Shown: positions 42,886-51,303, counted from the stretch's first letter. The stretch: 64,000 nucleotides of DNA from Salirhabdus euzebyi (GCF_014207435.1 NZ_JACHGH010000006.1:1-64000), one strand, 5' to 3'. Program-made: numbers and translations. Notes: a model not told the origin generated them from the letters alone.

Positions 42886-44847
42886 ATGCATTCTAGAAGA
42901 AGTCAGCTCCTTCATATACTGCTAAATACCAAAGAATATAGTGCAGTTATGTCTTTATCAGAAATGCTCTATTGTTCTGAGAAGACGATTAGAAATGATT
43001 TGAAAGCGCTTGATGAGTATTTACAGGATTATCAAACGTTAAAAATTATAAGGAGACCAAGTTTAGGTGTGCTGTTAGAAGGTACAGATCGAGAGAAAAA
43101 TAATCTGAAGCATAAACTAAACATGGAACCCTCCAAAATGTCCGGAAATAACCTATTTTTACATATTATTAAGCTGCTGTTGACCTCGGATGAGGCCGTA
43201 TCAAGTCAACGTATTGCTAACGCGTTATATGTTTCTAAGGGAACGGTAAGTGCAAAATTAACAGAAGTAGAACAATGGTTAAGCACTTATAACCTTGAGC
43301 TTATTAGACGACCTAACGTGGGTCTGAAAGTAGATGGGCCAGAACGAGATTGGAGGCGTGCTTTATCAGACGTGGTTGAACAATTGGCCGATGTTGATTC
43401 TTTTGTCCTGAATTTAGACCAACTTCATTTACTTGAAGGGGTTCTTCATCCATATGAAATTGCCATTATAGAAAACGAAGTAAGAAAAATAGACCGGCAA
43501 CTTGAATTTCCATTAACTGATCAATCTATTGTAAATTTAACTGTTCATATTGCAATAGCGATAAAAAGGATAAAAAAAGGTTTTCGGATTGAAATGCCTG
43601 AGTATGAACTGATCAAGTTAAGGGAGAAAAAAGAATTTTTGCTTGCTACGTTTCTTTCTGAAGAACTGGAGCAAAAGTTGTCCATTAAGGTACCCTTATC
43701 AGAGATAGGCTATATAACCTTGCATTTCCTTGGGGCACATGTTCGATTCGCAAAAGAACACTTGAATGCTGAGCTAGATAAAACGATTGGAAAAATTGAT
43801 CAAGAAGCATTTCGCTATGTGCAACAACTTGTGAAAAAAGTTTCTCTTGTTATAGATGAACAATTATACAATGACCAAGAGCTTTTAGTAGGGCTATCTA
43901 TTCATTTTCATTCAGCCTTAAACCGGTTAAAACACGGCTTAGGAATGAAGAATCCCATGATTAAAGAAATTAAAAATATGTACAGGTATACTTTCGAGGT
44001 ACTTTTATCCTTTATTCCTTCTCTAGAACAGGAGCTCCAAGTCGATATTCCTGAAGATGAAGTAGGCTATATGGTATTGCACTTCCAAGCTGCATTAGAA
44101 CGACTTGAAAAAAGCCGGAAGTATAACCTGAAAACGATTATCGTCTGTGCAACAGGAGCAGGAACATCAAAATTATTAGAGGCAAAACTGTCTAGTTTAT
44201 TACCAGAAATGATTATTTTAGATACGGTTTCTATTTCCCACATGAAAAAAATGATCCAAGAACAAAAACCGGACTTTATTATAAGCACTGTTCCACTTAA
44301 AGAGAAGCTAGTACCAACTGTTATCGTTAGTCCACTCTTACCTTTACATGAGCAGAAAAAGGTCATGGAATTTTATGAAAACAGTAAGCAATTAAACAGT
44401 CAGAAATCTACTGCTTATCCTACGCTACTAAAGAAGATTAGCTCTGATTTAATCTTTCTTAATATAAATGCAAAAGACAAAATGGATGTTATTCAAATTC
44501 TTGCGCAAAATATGTATGAAAATGACTATGTAACAAAAAAATTTGGTGAGGATGCGAAACGTAGAGAAAAGCTTTCTTCCACTTATATAGGTGGTGGAAT
44601 AGCTATTCCTCATGGTAACGTACATGAAATTATTCAATCAGGTATTGCAGTCGGAAGGTTAACTCATCCAATTAATTGGAGTAATGAAAAGGTTCAGTTG
44701 GTTTTTATGCTTGCAAATAAGGAAATAGCAAAAGAAGATGTGAAGAAGCTGTTTTCTGAATTAGCAATTTTAGTGGAAGACGAAAAAGTGTTAAAAAAAT
44801 TACAAGACGTAGGTACTGTGGAAGAATTTTGTAATGCATTTCAATAA
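42886..44847 (+). CDS. manR: PRD-containing PTS transcriptional activator (ManR/MtlR type)
   Basis: A 653-residue regulator. Two N-terminal helix-turn-helix modules (about 1-165) are followed by PRD1 with His221 and His280, and PRD2 with His340 and His399. An EIIB-like domain has Cys421 (IIVCATGAGTSKLLE) and an EIIA-like domain has His576 (GIAIPHGN). This is the plan of B. subtilis ManR, which activates mannose genes when phosphorylated by HPr in PRD2 and silenced through the EIIB-type Cys. Genes for a fructose-family EIIBC, EIIA and ManA follow, supporting a mannose role; fructose or another hexose is possible. The ATG at 42886 has a weak ribosome binding site and an in-frame stop just upstream. 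Confidence 0.85.
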   Translation: MHSRRSQLLHILLNTKEYSAVMSLSEMLYCSEKTIRNDLKALDEYLQDYQTLKIIRRPSLGVLLEGTDREKNNLKHKLNMEPSKMSGNNLFLHIIKLLLTSDEAVSSQRIANALYVSKGTVSAKLTEVEQWLSTYNLELIRRPNVGLKVDGPERDWRRALSDVVEQLADVDSFVLNLDQLHLLEGVLHPYEIAIIENEVRKIDRQLEFPLTDQSIVNLTVHIAIAIKRIKKGFRIEMPEYELIKLREKKEFLLATFLSEELEQKLSIKVPLSEIGYITLHFLGAHVRFAKEHLNAELDKTIGKIDQEAFRYVQQLVKKVSLVIDEQLYNDQELLVGLSIHFHSALNRLKHGLGMKNPMIKEIKNMYRYTFEVLLSFIPSLEQELQVDIPEDEVGYMVLHFQAALERLEKSRKYNLKTIIVCATGAGTSKLLEAKLSSLLPEMIILDTVSISHMKKMIQEQKPDFIISTVPLKEKLVPTVIVSPLLPLHEQKKVMEFYENSKQLNSQKSTAYPTLLKKISSDLIFLNINAKDKMDVIQILAQNMYENDYVTKKFGEDAKRREKLSSTYIGGGIAIPHGNVHEIIQSGIAVGRLTHPINWSNEKVQLVFMLANKEIAKEDVKKLFSELAILVEDEKVLKKLQDVGTVEEFCNAFQ

Positions 44848-44863
44848 AAGGAGGAATAATTAC

Positions 44864-46255
44864 ATGAAGCTTTTAGCCATTACATCATGTCCTAATGGTA
44901 TTGCCCATACGTATATGGCAGCCGAAAAACTAGCTAAAGCGGCTGAAGCAATGGGTCATGAAATAAAAGTAGAAACACAAGGTTCTATAGGTGTAGAAAA
45001 TGAGTTGACTGCTGAAGAAATAAGAGCAGCGGACGGTATTATTATTGCGGCGGATAAGCAAGTAGATAAGAGCCGTTTTAATGGGAAAAAAGTATTGGCA
45101 ACTGGTGTAGGTGAAGGAATAAGGAAACCTGAAGAGCTAATCAAGAAGTTTGAAAACGATGAAGTTCCCGTATATGGTAAAGAAGATAGTACGGAAGTGA
45201 AAGAAGAAAAAAGAGGAAAAGAAAATCCTATTTATCGAAGCTTAATGAATGGTGTATCTTATATGATTCCATTTGTTGTAGTGGGTGGGTTATTGATTGC
45301 CTTGGCCCTTGCTATAGGTGGGGAACCCACACCAACTGGTTTGCAAATTCCGGAAGGCTCCGTTTGGCAAACCATTCTTAATGTTGGTGCAGCTAGTTTC
45401 ACATTAATGGTGCCAATTTTAGCTGGTTTCATCGCCTACAGCATAGCGGATCGCCCAGGTCTTGCTCCAGGTATGGTCGGTGGTTATATTGCTGCTACAG
45501 GAAGTTTCTATGGGAGTGACGCAGGGGCTGGCTTTATTGGTGGTATCATTGCTGGTTTCCTTGCTGGGTACATTGCAAAAGCAATTAAACGAATTCCTGT
45601 TCCAAAAATGGTTCAACCCATTATGCCTATTTTAGTCATTCCGTTAGTGGCAACATTTTTAGTGGCTGTGATTTTCATTTTCGTTATTGGACAACCTATT
45701 GCAGGACTTATGGAAGGATTAACTTCATTTCTTCAAGGTATGGAAGGTGCAAGCCGAATTGTGTTGGCTCTTATTTTAGGTGCCATGATTGCATTTGATA
45801 TGGGTGGTCCATTTAACAAGGTAGCATTCTTGTTTGGTGCTGCAATGATCGCAGAAGGAAATGCCTACATCATGGGTGCTATTGCTGTTGCTATTTGTAC
45901 GCCTCCGTTAGGCTTAGGTTTAGCAACACTTCTTAATAAGAAAAAGTATGCAGATGAAGAACGAGAAGCTGGTAAAGCGGCTTTAGCTATGGGGCTTGTA
46001 GGAATAACAGAAGGGGCAATCCCATTAGCAGCACGAGATCCACTTCGTGTTATTCCTAGTATAATGATTGGTGCGATGGTTGGTTCTGTTATTGCGATGA
46101 TGTCTAACGTAGCAGATAATGTGCCTCACGGTGGTCCAATCGTTGCCGTGTTCCAAGCAGTCGATAATGTATTAATGTTTTTCATTGCTATCATTGTTGG
46201 TGTTCTTGTGACCGCATTCCTCGTAAATGCGCTTAAGAAACCAATAAAAGAATAA
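44864..46255 (+). CDS. PTS EIIBC, fructose/mannose family
   Basis: A 463-residue membrane permease of the fructose PTS family. The EIIB domain (about 1-100) opens with LAITSCPNGIAHTYMAAE, where Cys9 carries the phosphate. A linker (KEEKRGKENP) leads to the EIIC domain with about 9-10 hydrophobic segments, including GITEGAIPLAARDPLRVIP. It imports and phosphorylates the hexose. B. subtilis ManP has EIIBCA in one chain; here EIIA is a separate gene. The ATG at 44864 follows AAAAGGAGG, 16 bases after manR. Confidence 0.9.
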   Translation: MKLLAITSCPNGIAHTYMAAEKLAKAAEAMGHEIKVETQGSIGVENELTAEEIRAADGIIIAADKQVDKSRFNGKKVLATGVGEGIRKPEELIKKFENDEVPVYGKEDSTEVKEEKRGKENPIYRSLMNGVSYMIPFVVVGGLLIALALAIGGEPTPTGLQIPEGSVWQTILNVGAASFTLMVPILAGFIAYSIADRPGLAPGMVGGYIAATGSFYGSDAGAGFIGGIIAGFLAGYIAKAIKRIPVPKMVQPIMPILVIPLVATFLVAVIFIFVIGQPIAGLMEGLTSFLQGMEGASRIVLALILGAMIAFDMGGPFNKVAFLFGAAMIAEGNAYIMGAIAVAICTPPLGLGLATLLNKKKYADEEREAGKAALAMGLVGITEGAIPLAARDPLRVIPSIMIGAMVGSVIAMMSNVADNVPHGGPIVAVFQAVDNVLMFFIAIIVGVLVTAFLVNALKKPIKE

Positions 46256-46274
46256 ATTAAAGGGGCGGAGATTA

Positions 46275-46727
46275 ATGAAATTAACAGATTTGTTAACAGA
46301 AGATTTAATTAAGATGGACGTAGAAGGATCTACAAAAGATGAAGTTATGAATGAACTTGCTTCTCTAATTGAAGCCAATGGAGCTCTAACAGAAAAGCAG
46401 CCATATATAGATGCTTTACATGCTCGTGAGCAACAAAGTAGTACGGGTATTGGTTTTGGTATTGCTATTCCCCATGGGAAAAGTGATGCTGTAAAAGAAC
46501 CACGTGTTGCCTTTGGTATTAAAAGAGACGGAGTAGATTGGGCAAGTATGGATGATGAACCAGCGAATCTTATTTTTATGATTGCTGTTCCAGAAAAAAG
46601 TGCCGGCGATGAACATTTGAAGATTTTACAAATGCTTTCACGTAAATTAATTGATGATGAATTCCGTCAAAGCCTACTAAACGCTACAACTAAAGAAGAT
46701 ATTATAAAGCTAGCTAGTGAAATTTAA
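46275..46727 (+). CDS. PTS EIIA, fructose family
   Basis: A 150-residue cytosolic EIIA domain. The phosphorylated residue is His67 in GFGIAIPHGKSDAV. It passes phosphate from HPr to Cys9 of the EIIB domain encoded just upstream. It follows that gene by 19 bases and ends with a strong terminator. Confidence 0.92.
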   Translation: MKLTDLLTEDLIKMDVEGSTKDEVMNELASLIEANGALTEKQPYIDALHAREQQSSTGIGFGIAIPHGKSDAVKEPRVAFGIKRDGVDWASMDDEPANLIFMIAVPEKSAGDEHLKILQMLSRKLIDDEFRQSLLNATTKEDIIKLASEI

Positions 46728-46740
46728 TTTTGGGAAGGCT

Positions 46741-46770
46741 AAAAGAGGAGGGGAAACCCTCCTCTTTTAA
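46741..46770 (+). terminator. Terminator between the PTS genes and manA
   Basis: AAAAGAGGAGGG and CCCTCCTCTTTT form a perfect 12-bp stem with a GAAA tetraloop. The right arm supplies the T-run. manA starts 50 bases later, so it either relies on readthrough or has its own promoter. Confidence 0.9.
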
Positions 46771-46819
46771 TGGTAAAATATGGAGTGTAACAGAATGGTG
46801 GAAAGGTTGTGGGTAACAA

Positions 46820-47770
46820 ATGAAAAAGGAACCACTTTTTCTAGAGCCAGTGTTTCAGGAGCGTATTTGGGGTGGAACAGCATTGGCAGAACAATTTAAT
46901 TATGATATTCCTTCTAATAAAACAGGTGAATGCTGGGCGATTTCAGGTCATCCAAACGGTACCACAAAGATTAAAAATGGTACATTTCAAGGGACTTCTT
47001 TAGACGATATTTGGCGCAATAATAAAGATTTATTTGGCAACTATCCAGGGGAAAAATTCCCGCTTTTAACGAAGATTCTAGATGCAAATACTGATTTATC
47101 TGTTCAGGTTCATCCTAATGATGAATATGGGATGAAGTTTGAGAATGGGGAGTTAGGAAAGACGGAGTGCTGGTATATCATTGATTGTAAAGAAGGTGCA
47201 GAAATGATTTTTGGTCATAATGCATCATCAAAAGAGGAATTGCGTACCATGATTGATAATGGACAATGGGACAAGCTCCTTAGAAGGGTTGCAGTAAAGC
47301 CTGGAGATTTCTTTTTTGTTCCAAGTGGGACCATTCATGCCTTATGTGAAGGTACGTTAGTATTAGAAACTCAACAAAGCTCTGACACAACATATCGAGT
47401 TTATGACTACGATCGTACTGATAACGAGGGGAATAAAAGAGAATTGCATTTAGAAAAAGCAATAGATGTTACAACAGTTCCACATCAGGAACAAAAGCAA
47501 AATTATCAAACGGAAACGAAAGCAGGTACCGTAATCACTACTTTTGTCCAAAGTGAATATTTCACTGTGCAAAAATGGAATGTTCAAGACAATACAGAAT
47601 TCACTCAAACAGAAGCTTTTTCCTTGTTTAGCGTTCTGGATGGGGAAGGTACCATAGATGTACAGGGATCATCTTATAAGGTGAAAAAAGGGGATCACTT
47701 CATTTTGCCACATGATTTCGGTGCATTTGAATTAAACGGTAAATTAGAGTTAATCGTTTCTCATCCTTAA
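46820..47770 (+). CDS. manA: Mannose-6-phosphate isomerase, class I
   Basis: It converts mannose-6-phosphate, the product of the PTS, to fructose-6-phosphate. It has 316 residues, the short Bacillus class. Zinc ligands are in LSVQVHPNDEYG and GKTECWYII, and in the SGTIHALCEG region. The C-terminal part is a second cupin (GEGTIDVQGSSYKVKKGDHF). It closes the mannose locus. The start has GGAAAGG at about 14 bases, so the exact start is slightly uncertain. Confidence 0.92.
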   Translation: MKKEPLFLEPVFQERIWGGTALAEQFNYDIPSNKTGECWAISGHPNGTTKIKNGTFQGTSLDDIWRNNKDLFGNYPGEKFPLLTKILDANTDLSVQVHPNDEYGMKFENGELGKTECWYIIDCKEGAEMIFGHNASSKEELRTMIDNGQWDKLLRRVAVKPGDFFFVPSGTIHALCEGTLVLETQQSSDTTYRVYDYDRTDNEGNKRELHLEKAIDVTTVPHQEQKQNYQTETKAGTVITTFVQSEYFTVQKWNVQDNTEFTQTEAFSLFSVLDGEGTIDVQGSSYKVKKGDHFILPHDFGAFELNGKLELIVSHP

Positions 47771-47797
47771 GAATCCGTATTAATACGGATTCTTTTT
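47769..47797 (+). terminator. Terminator after manA
   Basis: GAATCCGTAT-TA-ATACGGATTC is a perfect stem followed by TTTTT. A family B repeat begins 4 bases later. Confidence 0.85.
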
Positions 47798-47800
47798 AGA

Positions 47801-47894
47801 CTTTAAGAAAGTTAAACTTTGTTAAAGGATTTAAGTATTAGAAAAACTTAGGCTTTCGCCATAAGGACTTGGCGACAAGTCAAGTCTTTCTAAT
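47801..47894 (+). repeat. Family B repeat, full 94-bp copy 3
   Basis: It has the same length and order as the copies at 32514 and 36711 with more substitutions (for example CAAGTCTTTCTAAT at the right end). The central CGCC-N10-GGCG and CTTGGCGACAAG elements are kept. Confidence 0.88.
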
Positions 47895-47993
47895 ATGGCT
47901 TGCGTATAAATGATTAGTTAGTTATTATTTGTAATTTAAGGATTATAAAAGATAAAATAGAGGAAATAAAGCTTAACTAGGGAGGTAATTGTT

Positions 47994-48599
47994 GTGAAAC
48001 ATATTTTTCAACAAGGTTCCGATAAAAATAAACCTACACTACTTTTATTACACGGTACAGGTGGAACAGAATCAGACCTACTACCATTAGCGAGTATAAT
48101 TGATAAAGAGGCCTCTGTTTTAAGTGTTAGAGGAAATGTATCAGAAAATGGAATGCCTCGTTTTTTTAAACGTTTAGCAGAAGGTGTTTTTGATGAGGAA
48201 GACCTTATTAATCGTACAAAGGAGCTTTACGAATTTTTAGATGAGGCTGCTGAAAAGTATTCTTTTGATCGGAAAAACATAATTGCTGTAGGCTACTCGA
48301 ACGGCGCAAACATTGCTGGAAGTTTATTGTTCCATTATAACGATGCTTTAAAGGGGGCAGTGTTGCACCATCCAATGGTACCAAGAAGAGGAGTAGAATT
48401 ACCAGATCTTACAGGAACCTCTGTGTTACTCACAGCTGGTAAAAACGACCCGCTTTGTCCTCCAGCCGAATCAGAGGACTTAAAAGAGCTATTAGAAAAA
48501 GCTAATGCTAAGGTGCAAATTCATTGGGAAAATAATGGCCACCAATTAACAAGAACAGAAGTTGAAGCTGCCGCTGATTGGTATAAAGCGCAGTTATAG
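47994..48599 (+). CDS. Carboxylesterase, MhqD-like
   Basis: A 201-residue alpha/beta hydrolase of the phospholipase/carboxylesterase family. The nucleophile is Ser in AVGYSNGANIAGS (about residue 103). The acid is Asp in AGKNDPLCPP and the base is His in NNGHQLTRTE. LLLHGTGGTESDLLPL gives the oxyanion hole. It resembles B. subtilis MhqD, part of the hydroquinone/catechol stress response, but the usual mhqN/mhqO neighbours are absent. It starts with GTG behind GGGAGG. A terminator follows. Confidence 0.82.
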   Translation: MKHIFQQGSDKNKPTLLLLHGTGGTESDLLPLASIIDKEASVLSVRGNVSENGMPRFFKRLAEGVFDEEDLINRTKELYEFLDEAAEKYSFDRKNIIAVGYSNGANIAGSLLFHYNDALKGAVLHHPMVPRRGVELPDLTGTSVLLTAGKNDPLCPPAESEDLKELLEKANAKVQIHWENNGHQLTRTEVEAAADWYKAQL

Positions 48600-48604
48600 A
48601 AGGG

Positions 48605-48635
48605 ACCGATACGTTATTAGCGTATCGGTTTTTTT
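48605..48635 (+). terminator. Terminator after the esterase
   Basis: ACCGATACG (48605-48613) pairs with CGTATCGGT (48621-48629), then TTTTTT. Confidence 0.85.
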
Positions 48636-48679
48636 ACGCATAAAACGAATAAAATTTTTCAGAAAATAACAAAAAAACA

Positions 48680-48708
48680 TTTAATAACGAACGATAAGTT
48701 GTTATAAT
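48680..48708 (+). promoter_or_regulatory. Sigma-A promoter of the flavin oxidase gene
   Basis: TTTAAT (48680-48685), 17 bases and a perfect TATAAT (48703-48708) lie 38 bases before the ATG. The -35 matches only half of the consensus. Confidence 0.5.
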
Positions 48709-48746
48709 GAACAAGTAATTTTTACCAATTAGAAAGGATTGATAAA

Positions 48747-50111
48747 ATGTTTAGTACGTTGGAAAGTAAGTTAGGTAATCGCTTAGTATTACCAAATCAT
48801 GATGCTTATGATGAATTAAGGAAAGTTTGGAATGGTGCGATTGATCGTCGTCCTAAGGCAATAGTGGTTTGTGAATCAGAACAGGATGTCGTAGATGCAG
48901 TAAATTTTGCGAAGGAAGAAAATTTACATATTTCCATACGTGGGGGCGGTCACAATTTAGCAGGGACTGCAGTGTGTGATGATGGATTGATGATTGACCT
49001 ATCTAATATGCGAGGGGTTGAGGTAGACCAAGCTAAAAAAGTGGCAATCGTGGAAGGTGGTGCGAAGTTAGGGGATATAGATGTAGCTACGCAGAAGTAT
49101 GGACTTGTAACACCAACAGGTACTGTTTCCAAAACAGGGGTAGCGGGCTTAGCTTTAGGTGGCGGCCTAGGGTACTTACGTGGAAAATATGGTTTAACAT
49201 GTGACAACATTGTTGGAGCACATATCGTTACAGCTGAGGGTGAGCTAATTTATGTCCATGAAAATAATCATCAAGATTTATTTTGGGCTATAAAAGGTGG
49301 AGGAGGTAACTTTGGGGTAGTTACCAAATTTGAATTTCAGCTTTATGATTTAGGTCCAGAAGTACTAGCTATAGATGTAATGTATGACTATCAAGATGTT
49401 AAAAGTATTCTTACAAAAGCGCAGGAATTTCTAGAAAATGCTCCAGACGATATTTCCTTCAATATTACTGCTATGATGCTTCCGCCAGCACCATTCCTAC
49501 CAGAAGCCTTACACCATAAAAAAGTAGTTGCTGTGTCTGGTCTTTATGCAGGTGACCCGAAAAATGGGGAGTCTGTTATTCAGCCACTACGGGAATTAGC
49601 TAAACCAATTGTAGACCAATCAGGAGTTATTCCTTACGAAGAATTACAAAAGAAATTAGATGTTATGGTTCAGGACCATATACCAGTTTACGGAACTTCT
49701 CTTTATTTTAAGGACCTAGATGAGAAGACAATAGATGTTCTTTTAAATAAGCTTGAAAATGCCCCTGTACCTACCGTGTTATCCCAATTGTGGGCATTAA
49801 GCGGGAAAATGAACAGAATTCCTGAAGAGGAAACAGCTTTCGCTATCCGTGATGCGTCATTTGTTTTGCTACTTGATGTAATGGTAATGCCGGGTATGGA
49901 TGAAGAGGTATGTAAACAATGGGTAGATTCTCTCTATGCAGATTTACTTCCTTATTCCCACCGAAATGCATCTTATCTCAATGGAATTGCATTATTGGAA
50001 TCAGCTACGAAAAACACGTTTGCTCAAAATTATGAACGATTATTGAGCATTAAAAGGAAATATGATCCATCTAATCTTTTCAGACATAATCATAATATTG
50101 ATCCAAAATAA
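48747..50111 (+). CDS. FAD-linked oxidase, berberine-bridge-enzyme type
   Basis: A 454-residue flavoprotein with an FAD_binding_4 domain and a C-terminal BBE segment (KRKYDPSNLFRHNHNI). The FAD pocket shows IRGGGHNLAG, where the His is the usual site of 8-alpha-histidyl linkage, and TPTGTVSKTGVAGLALGGG. The Cys needed for the second covalent bond of BBE enzymes is missing, so single covalent attachment is expected. It resembles Bacillus YgaK-like oxidases; the substrate may be a sugar, alcohol or secondary metabolite. The ATG follows GAAAGG. It is convergent with the litR-like gene. Confidence 0.85.
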   Translation: MFSTLESKLGNRLVLPNHDAYDELRKVWNGAIDRRPKAIVVCESEQDVVDAVNFAKEENLHISIRGGGHNLAGTAVCDDGLMIDLSNMRGVEVDQAKKVAIVEGGAKLGDIDVATQKYGLVTPTGTVSKTGVAGLALGGGLGYLRGKYGLTCDNIVGAHIVTAEGELIYVHENNHQDLFWAIKGGGGNFGVVTKFEFQLYDLGPEVLAIDVMYDYQDVKSILTKAQEFLENAPDDISFNITAMMLPPAPFLPEALHHKKVVAVSGLYAGDPKNGESVIQPLRELAKPIVDQSGVIPYEELQKKLDVMVQDHIPVYGTSLYFKDLDEKTIDVLLNKLENAPVPTVLSQLWALSGKMNRIPEEETAFAIRDASFVLLLDVMVMPGMDEEVCKQWVDSLYADLLPYSHRNASYLNGIALLESATKNTFAQNYERLLSIKRKYDPSNLFRHNHNIDPK

Positions 50112-50119
50112 ACTAAAGA

Positions 50120-50163
50120 AAAGTTACCAGCGCCTATTAAGTTAGGGGTAGGTAACTTTTTTT
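50120..50163. terminator. Bidirectional terminator
   Basis: AAAGTTACC (50120-50128) pairs with GGTAACTTT (50151-50159), with inner pairing and T-runs on both sides. It lies between the convergent oxidase and photoreceptor genes. Confidence 0.75.
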
Positions 50164-51055
50164 AGTGAATTATGGAATTAAACCAACTTGCCCATTGTTT
50201 ACGATCATAGGATAACACCGAATCCGATAAAGATAAGGGTGTATTTTTAAAGCCTTGCCCACCTAACACAATCTTAGTAGTAGAAAATTTCCTTTTGCAG
50301 GATTGAACCCATTCTTCAATCTGTTCAACATGAGCAGGGTCCGTGATAGAAATGGCAACTACATCTATTTGTTGTTTGTCTATAATAGTTAGTAAACTAT
50401 CTAGTGGTGTGTTAGGTCCTAGGAAAATGACTTCTGAACCTTTAGCACGTATAAATAAACTGAAAAGCATTAAGCCAATTTGATGACTTTCCCCTTCAGG
50501 ACAGAAAGCTAAAAATTTCGGTAAATGACTTTTTACAGGTAAAATACGAAAATAATGATTGAATCGCTGCAATATAAGTTGACTACTAAAGTGCTCTTGA
50601 CTGACAGTAACGTTACCAAGCTCCCATTGATATCCAATCTTATGCAAAACAGGAGTTAAGATATGGTGAAAAACATCTTCAAAAGGAAATAAGGAAAAAG
50701 CTAAATCAATTAGTTGATTAGATTGTGACGTATTTAAATTTATTAGAGACTCAAAAAGCTCATCTGATAATTGCTGATAATCTTTATGACCACCTTGAAT
50801 AGGGACGGGGGTAGGAGAAGTTTCCTGGCCGGCTATACCTTTTTGGTTTAAAAGATGAACGGCTTCCCCGATCTTCATTCCTTTTTCTTGGGTTTGTTCC
50901 TTCAGCCATTTTAAGGTCTCTATTTCTTTGTCACTATATAAACGATGTCCTCCGTTACTTCGGATAGGAGAAACGACATGATAACGATTTTCCCATGCTC
51001 TTATCGTAACGGTTGGAATATCTAACAACTCGGATACTTTTTTTATACTGTACAT
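50162..51055 (-). CDS. litR: MerR-family B12-dependent light-sensing repressor (LitR/CarH type)
   Basis: A 297-residue protein. A MerR-type winged helix (1-70: KKVSELLDIPTVTIRAWENR) is followed by a four-helix domain and a cobalamin-binding Rossmann domain. Trp144, then nine residues, then Glu154-His155 (WELGNVTVSQEH) is the W-x9-EH signature of adenosylcobalamin photoreceptors. His191 in EGESHQIG is the expected lower axial cobalt ligand (E/DxHxxG). By family knowledge the dark tetramer binds DNA and light breaks the Co-C bond and releases it; B. megaterium LitR controls carotenoid genes. No crt genes are nearby. It is divergent from the MBL-TetR operon, with operator-like repeats in between. 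Confidence 0.88.
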   Translation of the reverse strand: MYSIKKVSELLDIPTVTIRAWENRYHVVSPIRSNGGHRLYSDKEIETLKWLKEQTQEKGMKIGEAVHLLNQKGIAGQETSPTPVPIQGGHKDYQQLSDELFESLINLNTSQSNQLIDLAFSLFPFEDVFHHILTPVLHKIGYQWELGNVTVSQEHFSSQLILQRFNHYFRILPVKSHLPKFLAFCPEGESHQIGLMLFSLFIRAKGSEVIFLGPNTPLDSLLTIIDKQQIDVVAISITDPAHVEQIEEWVQSCKRKFSTTKIVLGGQGFKNTPLSLSDSVLSYDRKQWASWFNSIIH

Positions 51056-51078
51056 GTGTTGTCCCTCCGTATTAAATT

Positions 51079-51097
51079 ATTATACACAATTTATACA
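51079..51097 (-). promoter_or_regulatory. litR promoter -10 with CarH-type operator repeats
   Basis: TATACA occurs at 51081-51086 and again at 51092-51097, exactly 11 bases apart. This fits the direct-repeat TnnACA pattern with 11-base period reported for CarH operators. On the minus strand the same region contains TATAAT (51084-51079), a litR -10, so the regulator could repress itself. No good -35 was found. The operator is inferred from pattern only. Confidence 0.45.
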
Positions 51098-51175
51098 ATT
51101 TGATATAGTACTGTATAACTTGCTGTTGATTCCAAAATGATGGCTAGTTTGAAAAGATAATACCCAAAAAAGCGG

Positions 51176-51207
51176 AGAGAAGGATACTAGATTCCTTCTC
51201 TTTTTTT
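51176..51207 (+). terminator. Orphan plus-strand terminator between divergent genes
   Basis: AGAGAAGGA (51176-51184) pairs with TCCTTCTCT (51193-51201), followed by TTTTTTT. There is no plus-strand gene upstream within the intergenic space, so it may end antisense or small-RNA transcription, or shield the next promoter. Confidence 0.6.
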
Positions 51208-51237
51208 ATGGAAAACAAGAAAAATTTAACATTTCTC

Positions 51238-51285
51238 TTGACTAACTAATAACGTTAGTTATAATAAAACTAATGATATTAGTTT
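51238..51285 (+). promoter_or_regulatory. Promoter with twin TetR-type operators
   Basis: TTGACT (51238-51243), 16 bases and TATAAT (51260-51265) form a sigma-A promoter. Two copies of AACTAA-N5-TTAGTT flank the -10: one inside the spacer (51244-51260, centre 51252) and one behind it (51268-51284, centre 51276). The second extends to a perfect AAACTAAT-GAT-ATTAGTTT. The TetR-family protein encoded two genes downstream is the obvious ligand. Confidence 0.75.
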
Positions 51286-51303
51286 ATGAATGGAGATGAA
51301 ATA

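Noticed and set aside
23547-47894. A CRISPR array or group II intron remnants as the source of the interspersed repeats
   Set aside because: The copies are kilobases apart with no regular spacers, and no reverse transcriptase, cas gene or intron domain V/VI-like end was seen.
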